12,548 nucleotides of DNA from NCBI GenBank assembly GCA_027080315.1, contig JALWSI010000208.1, positions 1-12,548 of the forward strand. The letters are read 5' to 3'. Of the stretch, positions 1-7,376 are shown one piece after another (the first letter of the stretch is position 1; every line of letters begins with the position of its first letter). Position numbers and translations under genes: made by a program. The notes under the pieces were generated by a model. It saw only the letters and a list, made by a program, of their open reading frames with translations, was not told where the DNA came from and ran no database searches. Source of the stretch: a bacterium (GTDB taxonomy: Bacteria; Thermosulfidibacterota; Thermosulfidibacteria; Thermosulfidibacterales; JALWSI01).

Positions 1-688
1 GCATACGCCGCAATTTGGCAAGGGTCATGGTCTGTACAATCACCGTTCCTGGTCCGGTTAGGGTGGTGAGAAAGATGCCTTCTCCTCCAAATATGGCAGA
101 CTTTATGCTCCCTACAAAGGCCACGTCGTAGGTTACGCTCTCGTCCCAGGCAACTACCGATCCCGTGTCTATTCTCATGGTTTCCCCCGGACCAAGCTCA
201 AAGCTTACCAGATCCCCTCCTGCATGGATAAAGGCGATTCCATCTCCCGATAGCTTCTCAAGGATGAATCCCTCTCCTCCAAACAGGGCTCCTCCTATGC
301 GTTTCTGAAGGGCTATTGAGATCTCAACATCGCCCATGGCTGCGATGAAGGCGTCTCTCTGGGCCAGTATCGCCTGATTGGCTAACCCTATGGGCATTAT
401 CCTTCCCGGGAAATCTCCGGCAAATCCCACCTCACCTTCTCCTTCGTAATAGGTGAAGAACAGGGATTCTCCTGCCAGCATACGTTTTCCTGCTCCCAAC
501 ACCTTGTCCAGAAGCCCAGAGCCTTCCTTCTCTGGCAACCTGCTCTCCATCTCTATGTTGCCTTTCAGGTAGATCATCTTTCCCGCTTCTGCGAACACAG
601 GAAACTGGGAGTTGATTTTCACCTTTAGCATCTCAAGATTGTCTCCTACGATCTCGTATGCCGCAGTCTTTCTTTCAAGAATCTTCAT
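1..688 (-). CDS. AIM24 / TIGR00266 family protein (3' end cut by window edge)
   Basis: This frame is open from an ATG at 688 to the left edge: 229 codons with no stop, so the gene is partial at its C-terminus. It is close to the usual family length of about 220-250 residues. The translation starts MKILERKTAAYEIVGDN. It carries the Gly-rich repeated beta-strand motifs typical of the family: GGALFGGEGF (132-141) followed by LSGDGIAFIHAGG (146-158), and IFGGEGIFLTTLTGPGTV (199-216). These proteins fold as a double-stranded beta-helix. Their biochemical role is not settled; the name comes from a yeast mitochondrial protein. There is no signal peptide or membrane segment, so it is probably cytosolic. 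The start lies one base after the stop of the upstream metalloenzyme gene, with GGGGG six bases before the ATG, so translational coupling is likely. Family assignment is by recognition of motifs only. Confidence 0.85.
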   Translation of the reverse strand, partial: MKILERKTAAYEIVGDNLEMLKVKINSQFPVFAEAGKMIYLKGNIEMESRLPEKEGSGLLDKVLGAGKRMLAGESLFFTYYEGEGEVGFAGDFPGRIMPIGLANQAILAQRDAFIAAMGDVEISIALQKRIGGALFGGEGFILEKLSGDGIAFIHAGGDLVSFELGPGETMRIDTGSVVAWDESVTYDVAFVGSIKSAIFGGEGIFLTTLTGPGTVIVQTMTLAKLRRM

Positions 689-689
689 C

Positions 690-1652
690 TTAAACCCCCT
701 TGTGTGGTTTATCAAAACCAATTTTAATTCTTCTCTTTTCCAAAGTAAAGAACTCTGAGATGGCAAGGGTTACATCCTGGATGCTCTCTATTCGCTCAAC
801 AAACCATTGGGCGTTCTTCCCCCATGCCATGAGGGGTACTGGATTCAAAGTGTGTACCGTGCGGGTGGGATCCTCAATATTTCCGTGGTCGCTTGAGAGT
901 ATCACTGTGTCTTCTCTCAGGTTGAGTCCGTCTAAAAAGGCCTCAATAAACTGAACCAGGTTGAGAATAGTCTCTTTAGCGAGCTCTGAGTCTCCTTTGT
1001 GGCCGTTAACGTCTGTGATGAAGTGTTCGTACAAGATAAGCTTGAACCTCTCTCTTTGAGCGGCAAGCACCGAGCCTGCCTTTGCTGGGGTCCAGATGGG
1101 TACGTAGGGGTAGCCTATCTTGTGAAGAAACCTGTTGGTGAACTCCTGATATACCGAGCGCTCTGCGCACAGGTCATCAAGGGTGTGAAGAGGTAGGCCA
1201 GCGCTTAGGGCGTTGTAGGTTGTTACCGATATGACCCGCTTCTCGCCGGTAAAGAAGGTGGGCCTGAAGGCGTTTATGAAGCTGCAACTTACCTTCAACC
1301 TTTTGGCCCTCACGAATATGCCATTGCGGTCTATTATTCCCTTCAACATACCGTTGGGGTAACCGCTTTTATGGTATCCTAACACCCCTTGGGCGTTAAC
1401 TCCTGTTAAAAGGGATGTCTGTCCCGTGGCGCTCTGGGGGATTCCTCCAACCCCCAGTTTGGGGTCTATGGGCTTGATCAGTCCTCCAAAGGGCAGGGGA
1501 AGGGGCTCACATGGATCTGATCTGTGCCTTTTCCAGCCGAAACTCTTTTGCGAGAAACCAAAGAAGGGAACCTCTGGGAACCAGGATTTTGGAGGAATCC
1601 CCACCCCATCAACAAAGATGAGAAACAGCGTGCCTCTCTCTCTTGGTTTCAT
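690..1652 (-). CDS. Alkaline-phosphatase-superfamily metalloenzyme, iPGM-like
   Basis: A 320-residue protein with the metal-site motifs of the alkaline phosphatase / cofactor-independent phosphoglycerate mutase superfamily. Seen in order: FVDGVG (13-18, metal Asp15); QSATGQTSLLTG (73-84, holds the likely Ser/Thr nucleophile); DVNGHKGD (214-221); SSDHGNIED (253-261, Asp255-His256); and HTLNPVPLM (267-275, metal His267). The last three resemble the C-terminal metal motifs of iPGM. At 320 residues it is much shorter than true iPGM (about 510) and seems to lack a full inserted transferase domain. It is therefore more likely a phosphatase-like or uncharacterised metalloenzyme than a glycolytic mutase; the substrate is unknown. 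No signal peptide is visible. ATG 1652 is the only usable start before an upstream in-frame stop, yet it has no Shine-Dalgarno. Its stop precedes the AIM24 gene by one base. Confidence 0.85.
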   Translation of the reverse strand: MKPRERGTLFLIFVDGVGIPPKSWFPEVPFFGFSQKSFGWKRHRSDPCEPLPLPFGGLIKPIDPKLGVGGIPQSATGQTSLLTGVNAQGVLGYHKSGYPNGMLKGIIDRNGIFVRAKRLKVSCSFINAFRPTFFTGEKRVISVTTYNALSAGLPLHTLDDLCAERSVYQEFTNRFLHKIGYPYVPIWTPAKAGSVLAAQRERFKLILYEHFITDVNGHKGDSELAKETILNLVQFIEAFLDGLNLREDTVILSSDHGNIEDPTRTVHTLNPVPLMAWGKNAQWFVERIESIQDVTLAISEFFTLEKRRIKIGFDKPHKGV

Positions 1653-1660
1653 GGCAGGGC

Positions 1661-1689
1661 TTTCTAAGACAGCCTTGGCGAAGAGTCAA
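1661..1689 (-). promoter_or_regulatory. Putative promoter of the iPGM-like gene, possibly leaderless
   Basis: On the minus strand there is TTGACT (1689-1684), a 17-base spacer, then TAGAAA (1666-1661), good matches to sigma-70 type -35 and -10 boxes. Only eight bases separate the -10 box from the ATG at 1652, so transcription would start at or within a few bases of the start codon. This fits the absence of a Shine-Dalgarno site. Found by eye, not by scoring. Confidence 0.4.
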
Positions 1690-1733
1690 AGTTTCAAAAG
1701 TTAGGAGGTCGGTAGTCAGAAGTCAGTAGATTC

Positions 1734-1781
1734 TTAAAACTTAAAACTTGCAACTTGAAACTCCAACTTAACCCTTAAAAC
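1734..1781. repeat. Degenerate 7-bp tandem array
   Basis: Seven consecutive units of about 7 bp on the plus strand: TTAAAAC twice, then TTGCAAC, TTGAAAC, a 6-base TCCAAC, TTAACCC and TTAAAAC. It lies in the 262-bp spacer between the patatin gene and the iPGM-like gene. A-rich sequence without clear units continues to about 1820. Just before it (about 1710-1730) is another short repetition of AGTCAG. No ORF with a start covers it. Confidence 0.7.
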
Positions 1782-1821
1782 TTCCCAAAACCCAAAAAAC
1801 GCAATAAACCCAATAACTCAA

Positions 1822-1911
1822 ACAGACCAGACAGACCAGGTAGACAAGACAGACAAGACCGACGAGACAGACCAGACAGACCAGACAGACCAGATAGACG
1901 AGATAGACCAG
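1822..1911. repeat. 9-bp tandem array, exactly ten units, consensus ACAGACCAG
   Basis: Ten contiguous 9-bp units fill 90 bp with no insertions or deletions. Five units are identical to ACAGACCAG; the others differ only at unit positions 1, 2, 3 or 7. The core GAC (positions 4-6) and final AG are invariant. The array ends three bases before the TGA stop of the patatin gene (minus strand), so it is the immediate 3' flank of that gene. It is a microsatellite-like array, not a CRISPR, because it has no spacers. Function unknown. Confidence 0.9.
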
Positions 1912-1914
1912 ATC

Positions 1915-2859
1915 TCATGGATACAACACCGGTGGAATGATACGTTTTTCCCTCTTTTGGGGCAGGGGGGTTAATCTTCTTAGCTTGGCCTTTGATATGG
2001 CGCTGCGTATCTTGGGAAGTGCCCCTTGAGCTGCTTTCTCTCCAGCCTCTATGATCTCTAAGGCCTTGTCAAAACCTGCCCAAGAGTGGTGTCCCACCTG
2101 AGGAGCTATGACAAGATCACACTCCCTGAGTCTCAGCATTCCTAAGTAGTGGCGGGTTATATCGTCTGCCCTTGAGAGAATGTCTATTGAGCTGTGCCAT
2201 TCCCCTTCATCTTTCAGATCGCTTCCCACCCATACTCCAATCACCAAATGGGCCCCCAGTTTTCTGGCAACCCATGAGGGTACCAGATCAAGCCAGCCTC
2301 CATCCACAAGTTCGTAATCTTCAACCTCAACAGGGGCGATCATGCCGGGAATTGCACAGCTTGCCGCCACCATGGTGCGAATGGGGCCTCCTTTGAGGAC
2401 CACCTCACTTCCAGACCTTAGGTCAACGGCTGTCACCGCAAAGGGTATTTGGGTGTTTTCAATTTGGACGTCGGGGAAGAGCTCTTCCATGATCTTCCAG
2501 AAGGTCTGTTCCTTTATCATTGATCGCTGATTTGCTGCCAAGGTGTAATAGACCTTCTTTGATACGTACTTTGCCAGGTGTGAAAAGAATCCTCCCGGCT
2601 CCTCTTCGTCTTCCGCTAGAAAGTCCAGCTTAGACTTTTTGAAGGTATCGCTCTCAAGAAACTCCATGATCTCTCCTTGAAGCCCCTTGGCGTCGGGATT
2701 CAAGGCGTATTTGCCCCCAATTATGGCCCCCATGCTGGTTCCGGCTATCACGTCTATGGGAATCCCGTTCTTTTCAAAGACCTTCAGTATTCCAATGTGG
2801 GCGAGACCTCTGGCTGCGCCTCCTCCCAGGGCCAACCCCACCTTGAGTCTTCCTAACAC
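1915..2859 (-). CDS. Patatin-like phospholipase family protein (RssA-like)
   Basis: A 314-residue serine lipid acyl hydrolase of the bacterial patatin family, expected to use a Ser-Asp dyad on phospholipids or related acyl esters. The N-terminus has the oxyanion-hole loop GGGAARG (12-18), then the nucleophile elbow GTSMG (40-44, Ser42). The catalytic Asp is Asp186 in VDGGW (185-189). Length fits the stand-alone bacterial form, with a basic tail of about 30 residues. No signal peptide is present, so a cytosolic or peripheral membrane place is likely. The start is GTG at 2859, chosen because AAGGAGGAG sits seven bases upstream. It is transcribed divergently from selA and has a good promoter of its own in the short gap. 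Its physiological substrate cannot be read from the sequence. Confidence 0.92.
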   Translation of the reverse strand: MLGRLKVGLALGGGAARGLAHIGILKVFEKNGIPIDVIAGTSMGAIIGGKYALNPDAKGLQGEIMEFLESDTFKKSKLDFLAEDEEEPGGFFSHLAKYVSKKVYYTLAANQRSMIKEQTFWKIMEELFPDVQIENTQIPFAVTAVDLRSGSEVVLKGGPIRTMVAASCAIPGMIAPVEVEDYELVDGGWLDLVPSWVARKLGAHLVIGVWVGSDLKDEGEWHSSIDILSRADDITRHYLGMLRLRECDLVIAPQVGHHSWAGFDKALEIIEAGEKAAQGALPKIRSAISKAKLRRLTPLPQKREKRIIPPVLYP

Positions 2860-2887
2860 AAAATCTCCTCCTTATTTCCCTCTCGCT

Positions 2888-2916
2888 ATATTAGTCCTCT
2901 TAAAGGCGGTGTGCAA
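2888..2916 (-). promoter_or_regulatory. Putative sigma-70 promoter of the patatin gene
   Basis: The minus strand reads TTGCAC (2916-2911), a 17-base spacer, then TAATAT (2893-2888). The predicted start of transcription is about 20 bases before the GTG start codon at 2859, leaving room for the strong AAGGAGG site. Spacing and both hexamers are close to consensus. Confidence 0.6.
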
Positions 2917-2927
2917 AGAGGGTGTGC

Positions 2928-2956
2928 TTGACCCCTTTAACCTTCTGTGGAACCTT
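2928..2956 (+). promoter_or_regulatory. Putative selA promoter, possibly leaderless
   Basis: TTGACC (2928-2933), a 17-base spacer and a weak -10 box AACCTT (2951-2956) lie eight bases before the ATG at 2965. No Shine-Dalgarno is visible before any selA start candidate. The -35 box is good; the -10 box is poor. The layout matches the one before the iPGM-like gene. Confidence 0.3.
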
Positions 2957-2964
2957 TCAGAGCT

Positions 2965-4386
2965 ATGAGAAACGATGGCGCAGAAGGGAATGTGAAGAGG
3001 CTGCTAAAGTCTCTGCCAAAAGTGGATAAGGTTCTGCTTCACCCTGAGATCAAGAGGCTTCTTGAGAGGTTTCCCCGCTGGATGGTGGTAGAGAGCGTTA
3101 GGGAGGTGATCGCTGAGAAAAGGGAGCGCATCTTGAAGGGAGAGGCAGATGAGAGGCTTCTGGAGATAGAGAGGGTGGTAGCCCAGTGTATTGAGCGCAT
3201 TGAAGAGAAGAGTCTTCCAAGTCTTCGTAAGGTGCTCAATGCAACGGGGGTTGTGCTTCACACCAACCTTGGAAGGGCGCCTCTCTCCCAGGAGGCTATT
3301 GAGCACGTGGTGTCGGTGGCAAAAGGATACTCAACCCTTGAGTACAACCTTGAAGAGGGGAAGCGTGGATTGAGATACACCCATGTCTCTGAGCTTCTCT
3401 GTCGTTTAACCGGGGCAGAGGACGCCATGGTGGTGAACAACAACGCGGCAGCGGTGCTTCTGGTGCTCAACACTTTGGCCAAGGGAAGAGAGGTGGTGAT
3501 CTCCCGGGGAGAGCTGGTTGAGATTGGAGGCAGCTTCAGAATTCCTGAGGTTATGTCGTGGGCAGGGGCGATTCTCCACGAGGTTGGCACCACCAACCGC
3601 ACCCATTTAAAGGACTACCGCAACGCCATAGGACCAGAGACTGGGCTTCTGCTAAAGGTTCATCCCAGCAACTACAGGGTTATGGGTTTTGTTGAAGAGG
3701 TCTCTTTGAAAGAGCTTGTGGGGTTGGGCAGAGAGACGGGGATTCCTATTTACCAGGATCTGGGCAGCGGCAGCTTGGTTGACATGAGGCACAAGGGGGT
3801 GCCCTACGAGCCTACGGTTCAAGAGAGCGTTAGGGCTGGGGCAGACCTTGTCTCTTTTAGTGGAGACAAGCTTTTGGGTGCGGGACAGGCAGGGGTTATT
3901 GTGGGCAGAAGAGAGCTGATTGAGAAGATTCGCCGTAATCCCCTCAATAGGGCCCTGCGGATAGGCAAGCTCACCTTGGCCGCCCTTGAGGCCACCTTAA
4001 GGCTCTACCTTGAAGGTGAAGGCGTTTGGGAGAAGCTCCCTGCCCTTAAGATGATCTCTACCCCTGTTGAAGAGCTTATGGCCAGAGCCTCTCAGGTGGT
4101 GGAGGGTATAAGAGAGCTCGCTAAGAAGGGGTTTGTGATTGGCATTGAGAAGCAGCACTCTGCAGTTGGAGGCGGTGCCTTGCCTCTGGTTGAGATGCCA
4201 ACGGTGTCTGTTACCTTAAGCCATGAGAGTGTTATGGCCTCAGAGATAGAGGCACGTTTAAGGGCATCCCATCCACCGGTGATCTCAAGGGTTCAGGAGG
4301 ATAAGGTCTGTTTGGACATGAGAACAATATCTGAGGCCGAGATAGATACGCTTGTGGGGTCTGTGCTCAGGGGGCTTCATCAATGA
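2965..4386 (+). CDS. selA: L-seryl-tRNA(Sec) selenium transferase SelA
   Basis: SelA is the PLP enzyme that converts Ser-tRNA(Sec) to Sec-tRNA(Sec) using selenophosphate from SelD; the bacterial enzyme is known as a decamer. Numbering from ATG 2965 (473 residues), the signature motifs are [10 protein letters not shown] (95-104), VVNNNAAAV (156-164), the Gly-rich YQDLGSGS near 263-270, and [14 protein letters not shown] (297-310), whose Lys302 is the expected PLP Schiff-base lysine. Length matches full SelA. The frame also has GTG starts at 2947 and 2992. The ATG is preferred because the 2947 codon would fall inside the putative promoter and because the LPKVDKVLL segment lies at family-like distance from the N-terminus; this choice is uncertain. 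The stop overlaps the selB start (ATGA), showing an operon. Confidence 0.96.
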   Translation: MRNDGAEGNVKRLLKSLPKVDKVLLHPEIKRLLERFPRWMVVESVREVIAEKRERILKGEADERLLEIERVVAQCIERIEEKSLPSLRKVLNATGVVLHTNLGRAPLSQEAIEHVVSVAKGYSTLEYNLEEGKRGLRYTHVSELLCRLTGAEDAMVVNNNAAAVLLVLNTLAKGREVVISRGELVEIGGSFRIPEVMSWAGAILHEVGTTNRTHLKDYRNAIGPETGLLLKVHPSNYRVMGFVEEVSLKELVGLGRETGIPIYQDLGSGSLVDMRHKGVPYEPTVQESVRAGADLVSFSGDKLLGAGQAGVIVGRRELIEKIRRNPLNRALRIGKLTLAALEATLRLYLEGEGVWEKLPALKMISTPVEELMARASQVVEGIRELAKKGFVIGIEKQHSAVGGGALPLVEMPTVSVTLSHESVMASEIEARLRASHPPVISRVQEDKVCLDMRTISEAEIDTLVGSVLRGLHQ

Positions 4387-6278
4387 GATACGTTGTTCTG
4401 GGCACCGCAGGCCACATAGACCACGGAAAGACCACCCTGATTAAGGCCCTCACAGGAATAGATACTGACAGGCTCAGGGAGGAGAAGGAGAGGGGCATAA
4501 CCATAGACCTTGGGTTTGCCCATCTGGACCTTCCCAACGGGCTCAGGGTTGGAATAGTTGATGTGCCGGGTCACGAAAAGTTTGTTCGCAATATGGTGGC
4601 TGGGGCATGGGGAATAGATCTTGTCTTGTTGGTGGTTGCCGCAGACGAGGGCATTATGCCTCAGACCAAGGAGCACTTAGAGATCTGCGAGTTATTGGGG
4701 GTTTCCAGGGGATTGGTGGCCATAACCAAGGTGGATATGGTGGAACCTGAGATGGCTGAGCTGTGTGCCCATGAGGTTGAGGACTTTTTGAAGGGCACCT
4801 TTCTTGAGGGAGCGCCTGTTGTTCAGGTCTCCTCTGTGACCGGCAAGGGTCTGGATCTTCTGCTGAAAGAGATTGAACGCCTGTGCAGCGGTATTCCCTC
4901 CCGTTCTCATGATGGGGTGTTCAGACTACCGGTGGACAGGGCCTTCATCATGAAGGGCTTTGGGGTGGTGATAACGGGAACGGCCATCTCAGGGAGTGTT
5001 GCCATTGGAGACGAGGTTGAGATCCTTCCTCTACACAAGGTGCCGAGAATAAGGGGGATTCAGGTTCACGGAAGCTCCGTTGATAAGGCGTATTCGGGTC
5101 AAAGGGTAGCCATAAACTTCAAGGGCATTGAGAAGGAGGAGATAGAGCGTGGCTTTCAGGTTGTGACCCCAGGACACCTGAGAGAGTCCACCTTTATGGA
5201 CCTTCACCTGAGACTGGTTGGAGACGCCCCCAAGCTGAAGGACCTTACCCCTGTTCATTTTCATTGCGGCACCGCCAATGTGGTTGGAAGGGTGAAGATA
5301 CTCTCTGGTAAGCCCGTTATGCTGCCGGGAGAAGGAGGCTTTGTTAGGATTCACCTTGATTCCCCTGTTGTTGCGGCCCCTCAGGACCCCTTTGTTGTTC
5401 GCAGGTTTTCTCCAGTGGTCACCATAGGTGGAGGCAGGGTGATTGACAGCAATCCCGGTGAAGAGAGGCTATCCCGTGCCAAGCTTTTGGAGAGGTTGGA
5501 AAAGCTCTACAACCTTGATGATACTGGACGAATAGAGGCTTTTCTCTCTTGGGCAGGCGAGAGAGGGATGCCTTTGGAAAAGCTTATGCTCAAGGTGGTT
5601 GAGTCCCACCGCATACGAGAGCTGCTAAAAAGGCTTGGGGATAGGATTGTGGAGGTTGAGGGGCATCTCTTTCACAGGGAGGGGGTTGATAGCCTTAAAA
5701 AGAAGGTTGAGGGCTTCTTGAAAGAGTTCTTTGAATCCAATCCCTTGGAGCAGAGATGCTCTCGTGAGGTGTTGGCCCAGAACGTTTGGCAGGGTGATCC
5801 CAAGATCTTCAATGGTCTCCTTGAGGTCATGGCCAAAGAGGCCGCCTTTGAGGTCTCAAAAGAGGGGGTGAAGCTTAAGACGCCAAAAAAGGGTCTGTCT
5901 CAAGAGGCCCAAAAAGGGATAGCCATGGTGCTCGCCATGCATCGCAGGGCCGGATTGACGCCCCCCTCGGTGAAAGAGATTGTGGCCAAGACCAAGCTCC
6001 CAGAACCACAGGTTAAGGCCTTTATCAAACTTCTTCTTGACACCAAAAGGCTTGTTCGGGTCTCGCGGGACTACTGCATCACCAAAGAGGCGGCAAACGA
6101 TCTCATTAGAAGGGTTCAAGGTTTCTTCTCTAATCATTCTGAAATGAGGGTTTCTGACTTCAAAGAGGTGGCAGGAGGGGTCTCAAGAAAGTACGCGGTT
6201 CCTCTACTTGAGTTTCTTGACGGTCAAGGGGTCACCTACAGAGCGGGGGATGTTAGAAAGCTGAGAAAGAGGGATTGA
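4383..6278 (+). CDS. selB: Selenocysteine-specific elongation factor SelB
   Basis: SelB is a GTPase that binds Sec-tRNA(Sec) and the SECIS hairpin in selenoprotein mRNAs, so that UGA is read as selenocysteine on the ribosome. The 631 residues match the family (about 610-640). GTPase motifs seen: G1 [11 protein letters not shown] (7-17), RGIT switch I (37-40), G3 DVPGH (60-64), G4 TKVD (115-118) and a G5-like SSVTGKG (150-156). EF-Tu-like beta-barrel domains follow, up to about 370. The C-terminal part has the charged helical stretches expected for the winged-helix array that contacts SECIS RNA. Its ATG overlaps the selA stop by four bases, so the two are translationally coupled. The pair implies selenoproteins elsewhere in the genome; selC and selD are not in the window. 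Confidence 0.97.
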   Translation: MRYVVLGTAGHIDHGKTTLIKALTGIDTDRLREEKERGITIDLGFAHLDLPNGLRVGIVDVPGHEKFVRNMVAGAWGIDLVLLVVAADEGIMPQTKEHLEICELLGVSRGLVAITKVDMVEPEMAELCAHEVEDFLKGTFLEGAPVVQVSSVTGKGLDLLLKEIERLCSGIPSRSHDGVFRLPVDRAFIMKGFGVVITGTAISGSVAIGDEVEILPLHKVPRIRGIQVHGSSVDKAYSGQRVAINFKGIEKEEIERGFQVVTPGHLRESTFMDLHLRLVGDAPKLKDLTPVHFHCGTANVVGRVKILSGKPVMLPGEGGFVRIHLDSPVVAAPQDPFVVRRFSPVVTIGGGRVIDSNPGEERLSRAKLLERLEKLYNLDDTGRIEAFLSWAGERGMPLEKLMLKVVESHRIRELLKRLGDRIVEVEGHLFHREGVDSLKKKVEGFLKEFFESNPLEQRCSREVLAQNVWQGDPKIFNGLLEVMAKEAAFEVSKEGVKLKTPKKGLSQEAQKGIAMVLAMHRRAGLTPPSVKEIVAKTKLPEPQVKAFIKLLLDTKRLVRVSRDYCITKEAANDLIRRVQGFFSNHSEMRVSDFKEVAGGVSRKYAVPLLEFLDGQGVTYRAGDVRKLRKRD

Positions 6279-6279
6279 G

Positions 6280-7182
6280 TTGACCAGCTTTGATCTTCAT
6301 CAGCTGAGAATCTTTGTTGAGGTGGTTAAAGAGAAGAGCTTCTCTAAGGCTGCAGAGAACCTCATGATCTCTCAGCCCACCGTTAGCGTTCATATTCAGA
6401 ACCTTGAGGCGGCCCTTGGGGTGCGCTTGATTGACAGGGTTTCCCGCAAGGCCTTGCCCACAGAGGCGGGAGAGAGGCTTTTTAGGTACGCACGGCTGAT
6501 ATTGAGATTGAGCGACAGGGCCTACGAGGTGATAAACGGCTACAAAGAGGGGGTGGGGGGAGAGGTTGTTGTGGCATCAAGCACCATTCCCGGTAACTAC
6601 CTGTTGCCTTTGTATATTGCCCTTTTCTCGCAGAGGTATCCTCAGTGCAGGGTGAAGGTGAATATAACCGACTCTGCCAAGGCCATATCAAAGGTGGCAA
6701 AAAGGGAGGTTCCTTTGGCCTTTGTAGGGGCTAAATATTCTGACAAGAGGTTAGAGTTCCATCCCCTTGTTGAAGACAGTCTTGTTGTGGTGGCTCCAGC
6801 CTCTCATCCCCTTGCTCAGAGCAAGTCTGTGGCCTTGAGGGAGTTGCTGGCGCATCCCTTGGTGATGAGGGAAGAGGGATCTGGTACAAGGCTGAGGTTT
6901 GAGGAGGCCTTGAGGGAAGGGGGGATCTCCCCTGCCACTTTGAGGGTGGTCGCAGAGCTCGGAAGCACCGTTGCCATCTTAGAGGCGGTTAAGGCAGGCT
7001 TGGGGGTGGCGGTCACCTCTAAGTTTGCAGCCAAAGATGTGGGTGAGGGCCTTGTATGTTTAGACTTTAGCGATCTCAATGTGAAACGGTGGTTCTACAT
7101 GGTGACCAACACCAGAATGACCCTATCTCCTGCTGCTGAGAGGTTTGTGGAGGTTGTGAAGAAGAGTGGAGATGTTGCCTGA
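6280..7182 (+). CDS. LysR-family regulator, probably linked to selenium metabolism
   Basis: A 300-residue LysR-type transcription factor. The N-terminal winged helix-turn-helix spans about residues 5-64, with the recognition region FSKAAENLMISQPTVSVHI (21-39) and the usual LGVRLIDR ending. The effector-binding domain (about 93-295) begins VVVASSTIPGNYLLP, as in the CysL/YeiE-like branch. The start is TTG at 6280, one base after the selB stop, with AGAGGGA about six bases upstream; no ATG is better placed. A LysR group next to selenium genes is known and named for that association. Position directly after selAB supports this assignment, but the effector and target promoters are not shown by the sequence. 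It may also control genes outside the operon. Confidence 0.9.
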   Translation: MTSFDLHQLRIFVEVVKEKSFSKAAENLMISQPTVSVHIQNLEAALGVRLIDRVSRKALPTEAGERLFRYARLILRLSDRAYEVINGYKEGVGGEVVVASSTIPGNYLLPLYIALFSQRYPQCRVKVNITDSAKAISKVAKREVPLAFVGAKYSDKRLEFHPLVEDSLVVVAPASHPLAQSKSVALRELLAHPLVMREEGSGTRLRFEEALREGGISPATLRVVAELGSTVAILEAVKAGLGVAVTSKFAAKDVGEGLVCLDFSDLNVKRWFYMVTNTRMTLSPAAERFVEVVKKSGDVA

Positions 7183-7376
7183 AGGGAGTATGTGACGAGG
7201 GTAGGGCCTCTGATTAACCTCCAAAAGAGTAGAAACTGAGGATACTCTAACCTGGGAAAAGCAACATGAAAGAAGAGGGTAGCTACATACCGACCCTTAA
7301 GATCTCGCTTTTGATGAATCAAATGGTCTCATTGGAATACTTTCCTGAGAGTGCTGCTTTAATCAGGCTGAAGTTC

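Noticed and set aside
690-1704. Plus-strand ORFs opposite the iPGM-like gene (for example 700-954 and 1426-1704)
   Set aside because: They are antisense to a gene with clear family motifs and show no recognisable domain of their own.
1822-1911. Possible CRISPR array
   Set aside because: Units are contiguous 9-mers with no unique spacers, and no cas genes are nearby.
2947-2964. GTG at 2947 as the selA start
   Set aside because: No Shine-Dalgarno before it, it overlaps the putative promoter, and it makes the N-terminus longer than usual; not excluded completely.
7226-7248. Inverted repeat AGAGTA/TACTCT after the LysR gene as a terminator
   Set aside because: Only a 6-bp stem with an 11-base loop, and no T tract follows.
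7311-7322. TTGAT-GA-ATCAA palindrome upstream of the glycosidase as a LysR operator
   Set aside because: Short, AT-rich, does not fit T-N11-A spacing, and no second copy was seen to support it.
7183-7376. tRNA-Sec gene (selC) next to the selenium operon
   Set aside because: No T-loop GGTTCGA-like sequence or long extra arm could be found here or in the other gaps.
7266-7376. Upstream ATG 7266 as the glycosidase start
   Set aside because: It would put 37 residues ahead of the hydrophobic export segment, with no clear Shine-Dalgarno; ATG 7377 gives a normal signal layout.
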